A stretch of 64,000 bases of DNA from Galerina marginata (Eukaryota > Basidiomycota > Agaricomycetes > Agaricales > Galerinaceae). Both the position numbers and the translations under genes were made by a program. Location of the stretch: positions 2,356,001-2,420,000 of the forward strand of contig JAECYW010000009.1 in assembly GCA_023014335.1 (NCBI GenBank), written 5' to 3'. Positions 34,874 to 46,694 of this stretch are shown here, piece after piece (within the stretch, counting starts at the first letter, position 1; each line of letters opens with the position of its first letter). A model generated the notes under the pieces. It was given only the letters and a program-made list of their open reading frames with translations, searched no databases and had not been told where the DNA came from.

Positions 34874-37193
34874 AGTTGAACGTTCAGGACGAAGATTTTC
34901 CAACTTTTTTTGTCACGCAGACAGGGACATAACACTTGTCACTCATCTGATCCTGTACAGCATGCACCTAACCATCTACGAACACGAGGAGAGCCAAGTA
35001 TGTGGTCCATTCGCAGATAGGATCATATTATGAAGTATAATATTAATACGGGGCTATAAGGACTGCATAGTCAAGCATCTTCCATTCCAGTGCTTGCGGC
35101 ACAGGACGCAAAGGCTGGAAGGCGCTCCGGCTTAATTGAGTCCTGAAGACATTTCTCTACCTTCGCAACTGGTACCCGAACCCACAGGATGGGAAAGAGT
35201 TGCTATTGCATGTCCACAATAGCAGCTGTGAGGGTTTAAAGTAAAAGATTGGTCGGAATTTTGGCATTTTATACGCCAAAATATCACGTGATTAGTTCAA
35301 TTCATCGCTTAGATTTAACTTGATTGAAAATCATTGTCCCTCTCATGAACTCTCTACACCCGAAATCGACGCTCTGGAAGTACTGGATTCTGCTTCTGCC
35401 CTTCACTGCCTTTCTGCCAAATAATCCTTTTCCAATGAATATCGCTCGTTGACCGCCCGCAAGTCCTCAATATTACGATTGGAGAACATCCCCCAAAAAT
35501 TATCTCATATTGCAAGTTACGTCCAAAGTTTAAGACGCACCTTAATTTCCTCCTACCTAGCAGACGGAACAACATATGTAACTGCGCACATCATCCGAAG
35601 GTTAACCAATTCATCCTGTTTCAGCCCAATTGGCAGACCAGTTCTCCCCCCACCCCTTGACTGACATTCATCGTCCCTGTTTTTATACCTCGGCCCCCGC
35701 ACTCCCTTTACGAGTTGATGAGTTTTCTCAAAATATTTTGGACGGTCCTGAGCGGACACTACCACGTTGCGAGTCAATATCAGAGGGATATTCACTGGCA
35801 ACCACATACCCCCCGGTGGATCTTTTTTTTGGGATATTGTTTTCACCTTTGCATCGCAATAATATTCGTCATCCCCTAATAAACTTCGATTATGGGACTG
35901 GACGTTACTCTCTGCGTGAAGGGGACGTAACCAGGCTTGATTCACTCACATTTCCTCAGATGATGTCTCCTTCACGATTTGATTGATACCTTTGGAGGCC
36001 GAAAACCTGGCCCAACTTAAATAGTCAGCCATATAGCATACTTTCTAAGTTTGAAAATTCGATGAAAATGACAACATTGAATTTTCTTATTCCACCCAAC
36101 AGTACAAAAGCTATATGGCTCGTGCTCAGGTTGACATAGACAGCTAATAACCTCATTGGCCAGGAAGGTTTCTTTCGTTGTCGTTGTCGCTAGCAGGGAG
36201 AAAATGCTATAAAGGGTTTTGTCGTGGATCGCTTTAGCGCCGGGTTCTCGGGTTAAATCACGGGTAGTTCATGGATAGCTACAGCACAGGGTTATATAAT
36301 GTAGTAGAGTAACCTTTAAGCGCAAACTTACGTGTGCCCAATTGCAAATGGCGAAATTATAAACATCTGAGTGTCTAACTCCATTAGACTAAATATACAG
36401 CACAATACGGAATATTGGTCTACATACCGGTATCTATCCAAACTTCGAAGTTTGATCGCTGGGACCACCCATGGGATGCCCTCGGAGTATGCTTTCCCCC
36501 GGACGAGAACACAGTCCGTCACGTTAGTTGCTAGTAAGCTCCAGATACGAACTAGTACCATGAGCAATACCATTTCTTTCGAGCTTACAGGGAGTCCACC
36601 AATTCATGGGCGTCAATTTCGGGTAAGCCGGCAGGCCAAAAGGGGAATTCGTCCTTCCAAAACAAGGCAGGTTAATGCTTGTCTATTTATGTACGAATAA
36701 ATAAACAATAGGGGTCGTCGAAATTGGTTTTAATGTGCATGGTGCTTTCTTTGGAACCTGTTACTGTGCCTATGTAAATATTCTGAAATTTCGACCCCCA
36801 AGCTTTTGTTTAGTCTCGCCCCACCGTCCTTGTACCTTTGTTCTTCGTTGCTGAAAGAAAATTTGTAAGGCCCTTGTGATTGCGACGGTTCTACTCCAAC
36901 ACTAACCGGCAGAGGGAGAAAGTGCACATCTGACTTTATGTACAAGGTATATGGGTATTTATTTTTACAGTATATTCTTACTCTAGTACGCAAAGAATGT
37001 CGTGCTTTGTACAAGACAGACTAATGAATCAAATCAACCGTAACCAGCCTCACAACCTAGCGGATCCACCTAAAGGTTTTGATGATTTAGACGTGAGAAC
37101 CAAGGCGTCGTATATCTTCTCGGCTAATCCTGAAGGGTTGATTTGGGTTACCTGCGAGGATGATAATGAGCTGAGTTTTCTCTTGCGCCGATT
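34874..37193. other. Long intergenic stretch
   Basis: About 2.3 kb with no supported gene. Frames are short and unrecognisable on both strands. It may hold long UTRs, a non-coding transcript or a decayed gene. Confidence 0.4.
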
Positions 37194-38421
37194 TCAATGC
37201 ATTACCAGATGGCCTGCGCCTGGCACAAAAGCTAACGAGGCAAGATTTTGCACGCCTCCGGCTTTATTGTTGACGACGTCGTTCCGTACGTCCGCAGGCC
37301 TACAGTTAAAAGTTTCCGACTGAGAAGAAATTACCAAATAACGAATGTGAAACTTGCAGGTAGTCTTCTATCTCTCCGTATATGAGATGGGTGGGGACAA
37401 TCTTGACGATATTGCCAAAGTTATGATAGAGGCGTCTGGATCCGATAGGGTCGCGATAGCATGCCTGGTGATTGAAATAACCATTAGACGAGTATAGTTG
37501 AAACCGAGAAACAAACCTACTGCTTCTTGATCTCGGGTACATTTCAGGGTTACTCCTTCCTTGTCTGGATAAGTGGCAGTGGGGAGAGATCGCATTCCAG
37601 ATTCCTTTAATTACGATTGAGAATAGGGATGAGAGGCTTAGAACTCTGAACACACCACATAAATCCTCAAGATGCGATCATCCCAAGATTTCCACGTCCC
37701 TCGACTTTTCAAAAGCTTATAAGCCTCTTCCTTAGATGGCCAGATATCCCGTCGCTTCTCTGAACCGCCGGCGAGGAAGTTGTTCTCGCCTATGTATTTT
37801 TCTGGCAGAATCATTACCTCGCATAGAATCAATGATACGAAATTTATTTCTGGATAGTATCCCAAAGATAAACCGCTTCATGGAGTGAGTTGGAATATTC
37901 AGTCGTGGAAATAAACATAACCTTACAAGGAAACTGCGCCCATGGAGTGCCCGATGCCCACGAGTTTATGTCCAGAGAAATCGACATCGACGCCCTTCCC
38001 GTTCCCAGATAAAAAGAGATGAATACTACGGGCGTATTCTTCCCAATTAACTTAAAAACGATGTTAGAGGTAGCATATCAACAAAATAATAGGTTAGAAA
38101 CGCACAGGTATGTTTATACCCATAATTTAAAGTCTCCTCGTTGAGCTGAGCTGCATCACCGTGGTTAGACGCGTCGATGCTCCAAACTTCGCGTATCTTC
38201 GGCCGTCCTTCCCCTTTGTCAAGGAGCGCTTGCAGGTCGTCCAGAACCGGCTCCCACTGTTCTTTATGAAAACCGGTTCCATGGGCAAATACCAGCGTTA
38301 ACGCCTCTGGGTCGTTGAGGTACGGGGAACCCTCCCTCCAGTACTTTTTGACCACAGAAAGGAGTGGGTAACTTGGGCGAGGGTCAAAAACATAAGATTG
38401 GGTCGAGAAACCGATGCTCAT
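37194..38421 (-). CDS. Alpha/beta hydrolase
   Basis: Exons 38421-38106, 38050-37927, 37875-37656, 37604-37521, 37464-37358 and 37299-37194 give 318 residues. The fold is clear: oxyanion-region motif LVFAHGTGFHKEQWEPV near the N terminus, VWSIDASNHGDA, nucleophile elbow GIGHSMGA with Ser141, and the C-terminal catalytic histidine in FVPGAGHLVMH (His314). The last intron is best read as GC-AG: CT|GCAAGT to TGTAG (37357-37300, 58 nt). The nearest GT alternative would be a 34-nt intron. Upstream in-frame methionines exist, but MSIGFSTQSYVFDPR gives the usual start for the fold. No signal peptide. The substrate is unknown; relatives are often annotated as toxin-biosynthesis or epoxide-hydrolase-like proteins without proof. 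Confidence 0.83.
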
Positions 38422-39032
38422 GTCGACTTGGAAAGGGAAAGGGCAGTATCGGCGTAAAACCAACTGCAGAGGCAAGTTATCGACATTTATTATACCGAGG
38501 TTATAGCCGGAAGCAAGGTACGATTTCATATGAATCAAAGAGGTAATGCCTTGTCAGCTGAGCTACGGCTTACAATAGCGACCGGCAAGTCAGATACCGG
38601 TAAGCGGATAGCGCTCAGCGTATTCCCAACAATTGCGCTCCTGACTAACGCTGACAGCTTTAGTTTTTTAAAGTTGTACAAGTAGATGACATTGTGGTCC
38701 CCTTTTTCGTCCAAAACGTCATTACTTTTTACACATTTGCTCGCGTCGCGGTGAGGGGACAACCGGAAGCTTCAAGAGGACCGAGAACCTGGGAGGACGA
38801 CAAAACGACGATTCCGAAGACTACCTCTCTTACATCCTACAATAAAAAAGGTCACAAAGCAATCTAAGAATGTATCCGCGCGAACGACAAGCAACGATAC
38901 TCTGCACGATGCAAGCAAGAAAATATGGCTAATCAAGGTAGCTTGCTAAATAAGAAGAGAACAAAAGTTGCGAACTTTTAAGAGTGAAAACTTTAAGAGA
39001 GGCGTCAAGAGGTCGGTAGATTTAAATTTCCG
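38422..39032. other. Intergenic
   Basis: Promoter region of the hydrolase and 3' flank of the copper-fist gene. Nothing specific recognised. Confidence 0.35.
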
Positions 39033-41038
39033 CTAGTAGATCTGTAGTCCAGCTAAAGACGGGTCACAGTCCGACGATGCAGTTTCTGGGTTACTCGACG
39101 CATATGGAGAGCGTTTGGACGAGGAACCAGGCGACGGTGAAATACTCGAACCCGAACTTGGACCGCGTTGCATGTTGGGCCTGATGTCCAGGTGGGGTGT
39201 CGAACGGACTCCCTGAGTGTTTGTGAACATGCCTTGCATACGGCCACTCGGTCGGTAAGGCGGAATTGGCCCTGCACCGTGATCTGAGCCCTGATGGCTT
39301 GACTGCGAGGATGTTGAAGGTGAACGACTCCTAGACTGGTCGGGAATGCGGAGAAACTGGGAGTCGCTCATCATACGACCCTGTGAGAGTAGTCTGGGGT
39401 CGATCTGGCTATCAAGGCGTGTCGAGGGTTGCGAACGATGGCCACGCGCAGGCTGAGTGGAAAAAGCAGGGCCACGAGTGGTGGAGGAAGCACCGAAAGG
39501 CATCATGGGCTGACCGACGTTCGATCGATCGTAATTGAAACTTGAAGGAGGCATCCCGCGAGGAAGCTCTCGATCCATATTGGTTTGTTGATCTGAGAAT
39601 GGGAAATCGCGGTTGCCCCAGCCATCAGGTGGTTGGAAAGGAGAACCGTGTAGTGACATATTTGGCTGGAATGGTGGAGGTGAAGAAGTGTCGGCAGAAA
39701 TACTAGCAGACATCTGTCTGAGCCAGTCGTCGATTGCGTCGTTTTGGATCTGAGAGTCGTATATTGACAAAGCAGTGTCGGGTGGCAAGATGGCGGAATC
39801 AGGGAGGGACATGATGGTGCAGTCTAAACATGTTGCGCATGAACCTGGGTTCGTACATGAGGCATATGCAGAAGATGACGGCATGGCCGCCGCGCGGTTG
39901 TGGTGAACACACCCAGGGCAGGCGCAGTCGTCGCCACAACCACAGAGAGATGGGAAGCTGTTATCAAATCCGAAATTTTCGTCTTGGTGGGTCCAGGTTG
40001 ATGACGGTCCCATCATCTGCATATGATCGTTGTAGGTCTGCTCATTGAATGCAAACGCAGAATTGGAAGGGCCAGGTGAAGGGTAAGACGGAGGATGCAC
40101 AATGTGTTGATGTGTCATACCGTAGGCAGCATGCTTGTATGGTTTATTATCATGATGACGACTGGGGTGTCCATGAGGAAGGCCGGTGGAGGGGTTGTGG
40201 ACAGGACCAGGACGCGGGAGGACGGGGCGCAACTCCGCAATGCGGGCTAGGATCTGAGAAGAGGTGCGCGATGAGGTCTGAGGCAGCGAGCGGCCAGACA
40301 TATCGCGCGGAGGACCGGAAACAGCGGCGCCATGCTGCTGTTCGATGGTTCCACCTCTAGGTCTGGTCCTAGTTCTCGGCGTTACACACTGGCAAGGATC
40401 ACCCGACTTGCACTGGTGGCCGTTATGCACCCCTAGTGTAAGATCAGCATCACTGGAAAAGGAGGAAGGTGTCGCCTGGGGAGGAGTTGCATACCACCAT
40501 GGTCAGAGTCCGAAGAAGTTCCCTCCCCTGGGTTTTGAAATGCGACCGACGCTTCCAAGGCTTGCGGTAAGCCATTGGGAAACGCGGCGCTCTCCAATCC
40601 CGGCTTAGGTCCTGAGCAATGAAAAGCGTAAAATATAATCTTATCCATGAGCTGACCGTAGGTCGTTCCAGAACTATGATGCAACACACCTTGCTGATAG
40701 GATGAAAAAGATTCATCTTTTGTTTCGCAGATACATTTGACATGGACTTGTTTTGTTTTTCGGAGCTCACGACAGTGTTCACATTGGGTAACAGGGCGAC
40801 CTTTCTTTTTGATTTCAAAAAGAGGACGGTCAGTGTGTTTGCAAGACGACGACCGATGCCCTTTAATGCAGGTCTCGCTAAATGAAATGGAGAAAAAGTA
40901 AGAAAAAAAGTTGAAACAATGAGAAAAATTCCGAAGAAGTCGTACCATGCGTATTTCTTGCTGCTGATGATCTACGACGAGGAGCGACAAATTTTTAAAT
41001 GCGAGACAAGGCCTAGATATTGGATGGAGACCTACCAT
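39033..41038 (-). CDS. Copper-fist transcription factor, Mac1/Cuf1 type
   Basis: Copper-sensing nuclear regulator of copper or iron uptake genes. Exons 41038-41036, 40971-40946, 40877-40690, 40611-40495 and 40432-39033 give 577 residues. Only the ATG lies in the first coding exon; it is spliced to a second, 26-nt exon. The N-terminal zinc/copper fist is IISSKKYACETCIKGHRSSS, then CKHTDRPLFEIKKKGRPVTQ and CEHCRELRKTKQVHVKCIC, with the GRP minor-groove hook. A second Cys cluster is HQCKSGDPCQCVTPR. Near the middle, CGCGDDCACPGCVHH matches the CxCx3-4CxCx2CxxH copper-binding repeat of Mac1/Cuf1 activators, and CTNPGSCATCLDC follows. The intron at 40689-40612 is a multiple of three with no stop, so its retention is possible. 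The C-terminal Ser/Pro/Gln-rich tail suits an activation domain. Confidence 0.9.
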
Positions 41039-43371
41039 GATAAAAGAGGGCGACGCTGGCGAGAAATACGCCAGCGACAGGGACTGCGTGGGTTATTGGG
41101 AGACGGGGAGGAAGCAGAGATGATTTGCAGCGTATTTAATCATGGTTTGTGGTGGTGGATGGGGGGGTATGTTGACGAGAGTTGACAGGTCCGGTCTTCC
41201 TTATAGGTGCACGGGCCACACACAGCTTGCATCAAACACAGCCAAATAGACTAATCGGGATGTTCTAATCTTATCTCGCCGTCGTCATTTCATTTCTCGA
41301 CTGTGCTCTCTCCTGCTCGTATACTCTGCATGCTCTGTATGCCTCGTCTTTGATCTAAATTCCCTGTTTTCTGCACCCTTTTGCGCTCCAATTTTTGCTT
41401 GCATAGATTTTGTCACGGCGAGGTTTCTGGGATTCCATCAAGTGGTTGCTCTGCGCGCTTTTCGCCAGAGGTTGCCAGCAATTAGTGCCAAACTGCGCGC
41501 CTGTGTTACTCTGGCCTCGTGTCGTCTGTTCTCTGTGATTATACTCGCTCCATTATCTCTATTATCTAATTGCCTTATCCCGCACTGCTGGGAATCCATT
41601 TCCAATAGGAATATCCCTTCCCTCTTCCCTCGCTTCCAGAGTTCCTTAGCTGGCTCCTGTGCGACGTCACAATGTACCCGAGAGAAGAGTCGTGGCTTTC
41701 TTAATGCAGCCATTCTTGTCTTCAGCGCCGTGAATTCTGTCTACCAGTCAATTAGAACTCTCCCGTGAATGTCGCCTTATCGTCACTCTTGGACACACAC
41801 TGGTATATATACCCGTAGGGCAAGAGCAACAGTCTCAGCCTGCACTGCCACTTTTTCTTCTCCCGCGAACCGGTCCTTTTGGCCACCTCAGACGGTTCTT
41901 TCGATGCCATGCCCTTCTATGTCTCTGTGAGCAACGGTATTTGAAAATTAAAAGGAGTAGGTCCAATGACCCCTTATCTGATCCGATGGCATTCCCGCTT
42001 TCTATCTCAGCAGGGCTGTGCAGGCGTTCGGTGAGGGACTTTCGCTGATTTATGTCCTGTATTCCCTAGCGGAGGATCGTTTTCCCTCCCTTGTCACGGC
42101 CACCTTGCGCCACTTCTCCTCCCAGATAGCACGATGTCGTTCACCTTCCCAAGTCCGCATGCCTGACATTTCTTCTCTTTATTTTCTTGCTTCTGTTCAC
42201 GGCCATGCTTGCAGCGCCAAGTACCTCGAACGTTTGTGCGTGTGTACAAGGCCGTCCGGTAGCATTGCTTCACCGACCAAGGTGGCCAGGCGCGGAGAAT
42301 GGATATTGGAATAGAATCTCAGTACCCCAGCTTTCTATTCTTGTCGACCGTCATGCTATTTGGGTGCGGACTTTGACAAGGTCCCCTTCAATCCCAGGGG
42401 TGCGACTTGCTTCGTGTCAATTCATTGGGGACCTCATTGCGGGAAATCTGTTCGGAAAACATTGAAGACACCGCTAATCGCTCAGCGAAAACAGCTCAAC
42501 AAGGACAAAAACACCTTTGTTGATATTCGGATATCTTCTTTCGCCGAGAAGCTTCATGGAGACAAGAGGGCATATCCGAACACGCGTCGTTCGACGATCA
42601 TCAGCAAGCGCATGTGGCATCGACATTGTTTATTTTAATAGGACGCTGGTGGTGAGCTCGTCCAGTTCGATTCTTGACTGATACACCTTGTACAATCACA
42701 AAAAAATTGACCGTGTCTTAATAATGCGATAGGTTTACAGAGAAAGTGACCACCTTGAACTTCCCTCAATCAAAGGTAATTGACAGGCCTTTTATAACAT
42801 GTCCGATAACATTCGCCACCCTCGTATGGTTTTCACAGTTATTATAGAATGAGCCTTGAAGAAGCGGTCGTGTCGACTTACCGCCGGCCACTCGGACTGA
42901 GTGAGAGCTCAAAACAGCTGATTGGCCCACTGGCCATTCGCCGAGGATGTCGCTCTGTTCGCATCGTCGAATTTGCAGTTGATCCGATATGTGTACCACG
43001 GAAACACAGGAGCCTAAAGATAACGAACCTCAGCAACTCGGACGTCTAGAAACAGAAAATCCCTATAACGTAAGTATTTTCTTTTTGCGCTGGTCAACAA
43101 CTCAATTGCCAAGGAGTGTGGCGCACATTAATTAGAAGCAGGATTCTCATGTAGATGAATGACGTCAACCACCAGCGATGGCAGCGCATCAGTACGAAGT
43201 GTTTAACCGAAAACGGAAAATGCAACGGTGTTGAATGGCGAAGATCGATGGAGAATGCTGCAGTTTATCGGACAGCACGATTTACAGTAAAATTACAGGA
43301 TGATGTTGAACCGCAGAACCCAGTGACCGGTCTAGAATGTAGGTATTTGAGGCATTATATTTTCAGTTACA
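41039..43371. other. Long intergenic stretch upstream of the copper-fist gene
   Basis: About 2.3 kb without a supported gene. The first kilobase is pyrimidine-rich and may be a long 5' leader of the copper-fist mRNA. A TATATATA-like element lies near 41802-41810. Frames around 42.0-42.6 kb are not convincing. Confidence 0.4.
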
Positions 43372-45032
43372 TTACTCTTCTCCATATTTCTCCATCCAGT
43401 TTCGATGGAATTTCTCGAGTTTTCCAACATATTCGTCCACACCAGGGCATAGGCATGTCAAACGATAATGCCACTCCCCCTCTTTCTGACCGAAACCGCT
43501 CCCTGGCACAACACAGATGCCCGTCTCGTCAAGCAGCGCCAACGAGTAGAAAGCATCTGGCTCTTTCCCAGCGGCACCGGCGGCGTCCCGCGCCTTCTTA
43601 GAAAGCTTGATCTGTGGATACAGATAAAGCGCTCCTGGAGAGTCCACACACGAGACGCCGGGAAGAGCATTCAACCGCTTTGCCATCAGCTGGGTGCGTG
43701 ACGCCAGTGCAGCATGGGTAGTGTCAGTTTCCTTCTTCCAGAGCTCGTAGCTCTCGTCTCCGGGTTTTGGAGGCCGAACCATGGAGTCAACCCCAATCTG
43801 GCCGGCGAGAGGGGGGCATAGGCCGACCGAGACCATCTTGTAAAGGAGGGCAATGACTTCTTCCGAGAAGTTCGTGCACTCAAAGTATCCGCCACGGCGA
43901 CCGCATTCTCCCGAGACTCCTTTGGATATCGAATGGAAGGATACGAGCGGAACAGGCGATTGAAGTTTGGCCACAACTTTCTTGAAGGAGGTAAATGGGT
44001 GGGTTTCCGCGCGATGGAGGTTGGCCTGGTATACTTCATCGGCCAGCAGAACAAGGGAATACTTTTCGCACAACTGTACGAGCCCCTCTTGGGTCGCTTC
44101 GCCGAGAAGGGCACCGGTGGGGTTTCCGGGGTTAATTATGACCAAACCTTTAGGGATGATGCCTTCTTTATGAGCCTCCTCCAGAGCCTCTTCGATAGAA
44201 GCCACGGACGTTGACCACTCCTTTGATTCATCCAAGTAGTAGGGTATAGGAAGACCCTGGTGTTGGGCGAGGGAGGCGGTATAAAGAGGATATTGGGGTA
44301 TTGGAATGAGGATCCCAGACTTTGGAGAAGAAATGAGCATGTTGATTAGGAGAGATACGCCGGCAGACGCGCCACCGGTTAAAAATATATGATTAGGGTT
44401 TGAAGGATAGCCATCTCGTTCTGTTAGGCTGTTAATATGATATATGCAGAACGAGAACTAGATAACGCACCCGCGATGAATTTGGCAACACTTTGGCGAA
44501 TGAAGGGCACACCCTGGCTATGCGAGTACGCGCCAATGGAACCGATTTCTGCAGAGAGCTCCTTTGCACGTTGGATCACGTCCTTTGGGAACACATTGGG
44601 TGCGAGATTAGCTAGATCTGGCCATTCCATGAGGGCAGCGACCTGTGCATAAATCGTAATCATCAGTTCTTAGAATCCGATGTGGATGGGCTATGCGCCT
44701 ACCTGACGGGTGAAGGTGATAGGCGGCTGATCCAAGCCCTTCTGCTGAGGATTCCCGATGTTGGACGAGATGACTTTATCGAAGGGCAGTCCATTATTGG
44801 GCTCCTTGAGCTTGTCCCGGAGTAACTCGGCCTTGATCGCGAGCTCGCCACGGACGGCATACTGGACCTTCTGGAAGGTTGGGTTGAGCGCGTCGACGTT
44901 GAGTTGACGCATGGACGAGGAAAAGAGACGGGTGAGGAGATAGGGGGATCTCGACAAGACCTTTATCGATGTCGGTCGAAAGTAAGGCTGCCTCAAGGCA
45001 GTGGCCATATGTATCGCGTTTTTGGAGGGCAC
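43372..45032 (-). CDS. ALT1: Alanine aminotransferase, probably mitochondrial
   Basis: PLP-dependent enzyme interconverting alanine and 2-oxoglutarate with pyruvate and glutamate. Exons 45032-44703, 44642-44471 and 44420-43372 give 516 residues. The N terminus is basic and rich in Ser, Arg and Leu (MATALRQPYFRPTSIKVLSR), a likely mitochondrial presequence; a second Met (MRQLNVDALNP) could start a cytosolic form. Family motifs are QYAVRGELAIKAELLRDKL, ISSNIGNPQQKGLDQPPITF, IGAYSHSQGVPFIRQSVAKF, FLTGGASAGVSLLINML, INPGNPTGALL and LADEVYQANLH. The PLP lysine is K334 in SFHSISKGVSGECGRRGGYF. The C terminus has GICVVPGSGFGQKEGEWHYR. Length and order match yeast Alt1/Alt2. Confidence 0.94.
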
Positions 45033-46694
45033 GTGTTGACGGGTCCAAGAGCAACCTTTGCTCGTACGTCTTTGGACAACGATGGAAGTAGAAGAGAGAA
45101 TACTTGACGAGGTTCCAGTCTTATAGCATTTGGTGTGCTGTGAAAGACGTTACTAGTAGGATGCGATGCTTTTGCATTGCCAACATGCTCAAAGTTACAA
45201 CGAATGAAATTTTGGTGCCGGACCGATCGCTCCGTCGCCTTCGGACATACGCGCCCGGGGAATGAGCAGGTCAACTTCTTTAACCACCACCACCACCATG
45301 CCTGTGACTGGCTACTAATACATGTGCAGCCACACACGCCATCGTCTCGAATCAGAGGCAATCCGCTGTGCAATACTCATTTATAGTGACTCTGACTGGT
45401 GGGTGTCTCACGAAAAGGCAATGCGTGGGTCAAGCACTGCAAGTACCACACTCGCAGAGACATGTCGCCTTGCACTTCTGAATGGTGGGCTTTAGAGTTC
45501 TACAATTGCCAGATTATCAAGTACGGCCAATTACTTTGCGAGAAACTCAAGTTTAGTGAGGAGACATGTTGACGACAAATTCCGGGAGGCATGGGAGCAC
45601 CACTTTCCTGCCGTATGTCAACCTCCCAACACTTTGAAGATGGAATGTTTCTGGCGAGAGCATTGCCTTGGATCGCCCAACATATCCCTCAGTTTCCGGC
45701 TTGACCAATCAATCGGAAGAACTTGCTGTTGTTTGATGCCTTGTCCTCGTTTCACGAATCAGGAGCAAAGTTCCCTTCAGCATGCTCATCACCCGTCATC
45801 TGTCCCCCTCTCCCGCCCCGCGGCCCCGGATCAGCTAGCACCAGGCTCTTTGGAAAGCAATTCGCAGATCAACCTACACGCCGTCATACATGCCTCCGGA
45901 CCAGCAATCGGTTCCCTTTCCCTGCCACTCCCTCGTATTATACAAAGGCTGCACTACAACTGCACTGCGTTAGTTAATACAGAAACATCCATATTTAGGT
46001 AGTCTTTTTATGTGCATGAGTTGCATGAGGCTGATCGTTGCTTTAATCCAATTTTTGGAGCGAATTCTGAGTTTGCCAGAACCTCCCCGAAGATAGCAGG
46101 AGTAACGACTGGCAAAGGAAACAACAGCCTAAATGTACAGAAACCGAGAGAAATAAAATGCTGCCTTTGAGGTTATAAAGGTGTCTAGGTGCAGCTTTCT
46201 GCCCACTGCCCATCCAAGGCTAGCCCAACCTGTCATAATTAATCAAAGATAACTCTCGATGATCTCTGCTTCACCCCGTTCGTTCCAGGCCACATAGAAG
46301 CCGAGTCGTTGCACGGTTTCATCAAATGCCATTCAACCCTAGCAAATTTGAGTTATATGGCAAGCTGAAGTTGGGCTGAAGAATCAAGACTCCTGCCCAA
46401 CTTCTGCCGCTTGGACTACAAGCTGCCACGAAAGCCTGTCTGAAGGTGGCCTATCTTAATTAGATGCTGAGGTACAAACTAAAATTCTAAATACTTACCT
46501 TGTACCATGGTCATGTTGGTCAAAACAGTCAAGTCGGAGTGTCAGCACTAGTATTATTGGCAATGGATCATTGACGCGACGCGACGCGCAGGAGCGTGGT
46601 AACACGTGATGGCCTCCTCGGATCCAATCATTGCCAAATAACTGCTTCAATTTTTGCAGTTGCCGCAACTTGGGAAACTCATCCATACCTCCCC
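45033..46694. other. Intergenic
   Basis: Divergent region between alanine aminotransferase (minus) and RRP9 (plus). Contains a short CAC repeat near 45281-45298. No supported gene. Confidence 0.4.

Noticed and set aside
35553..35945. Minus-strand frame in the 2.3-kb gap
   Set aside because: No motif, and its continuation is not splice-consistent.
42018..42638. Overlapping plus-strand frames upstream of the copper-fist gene
   Set aside because: Three overlapping frames with no family signature; looks like chance.
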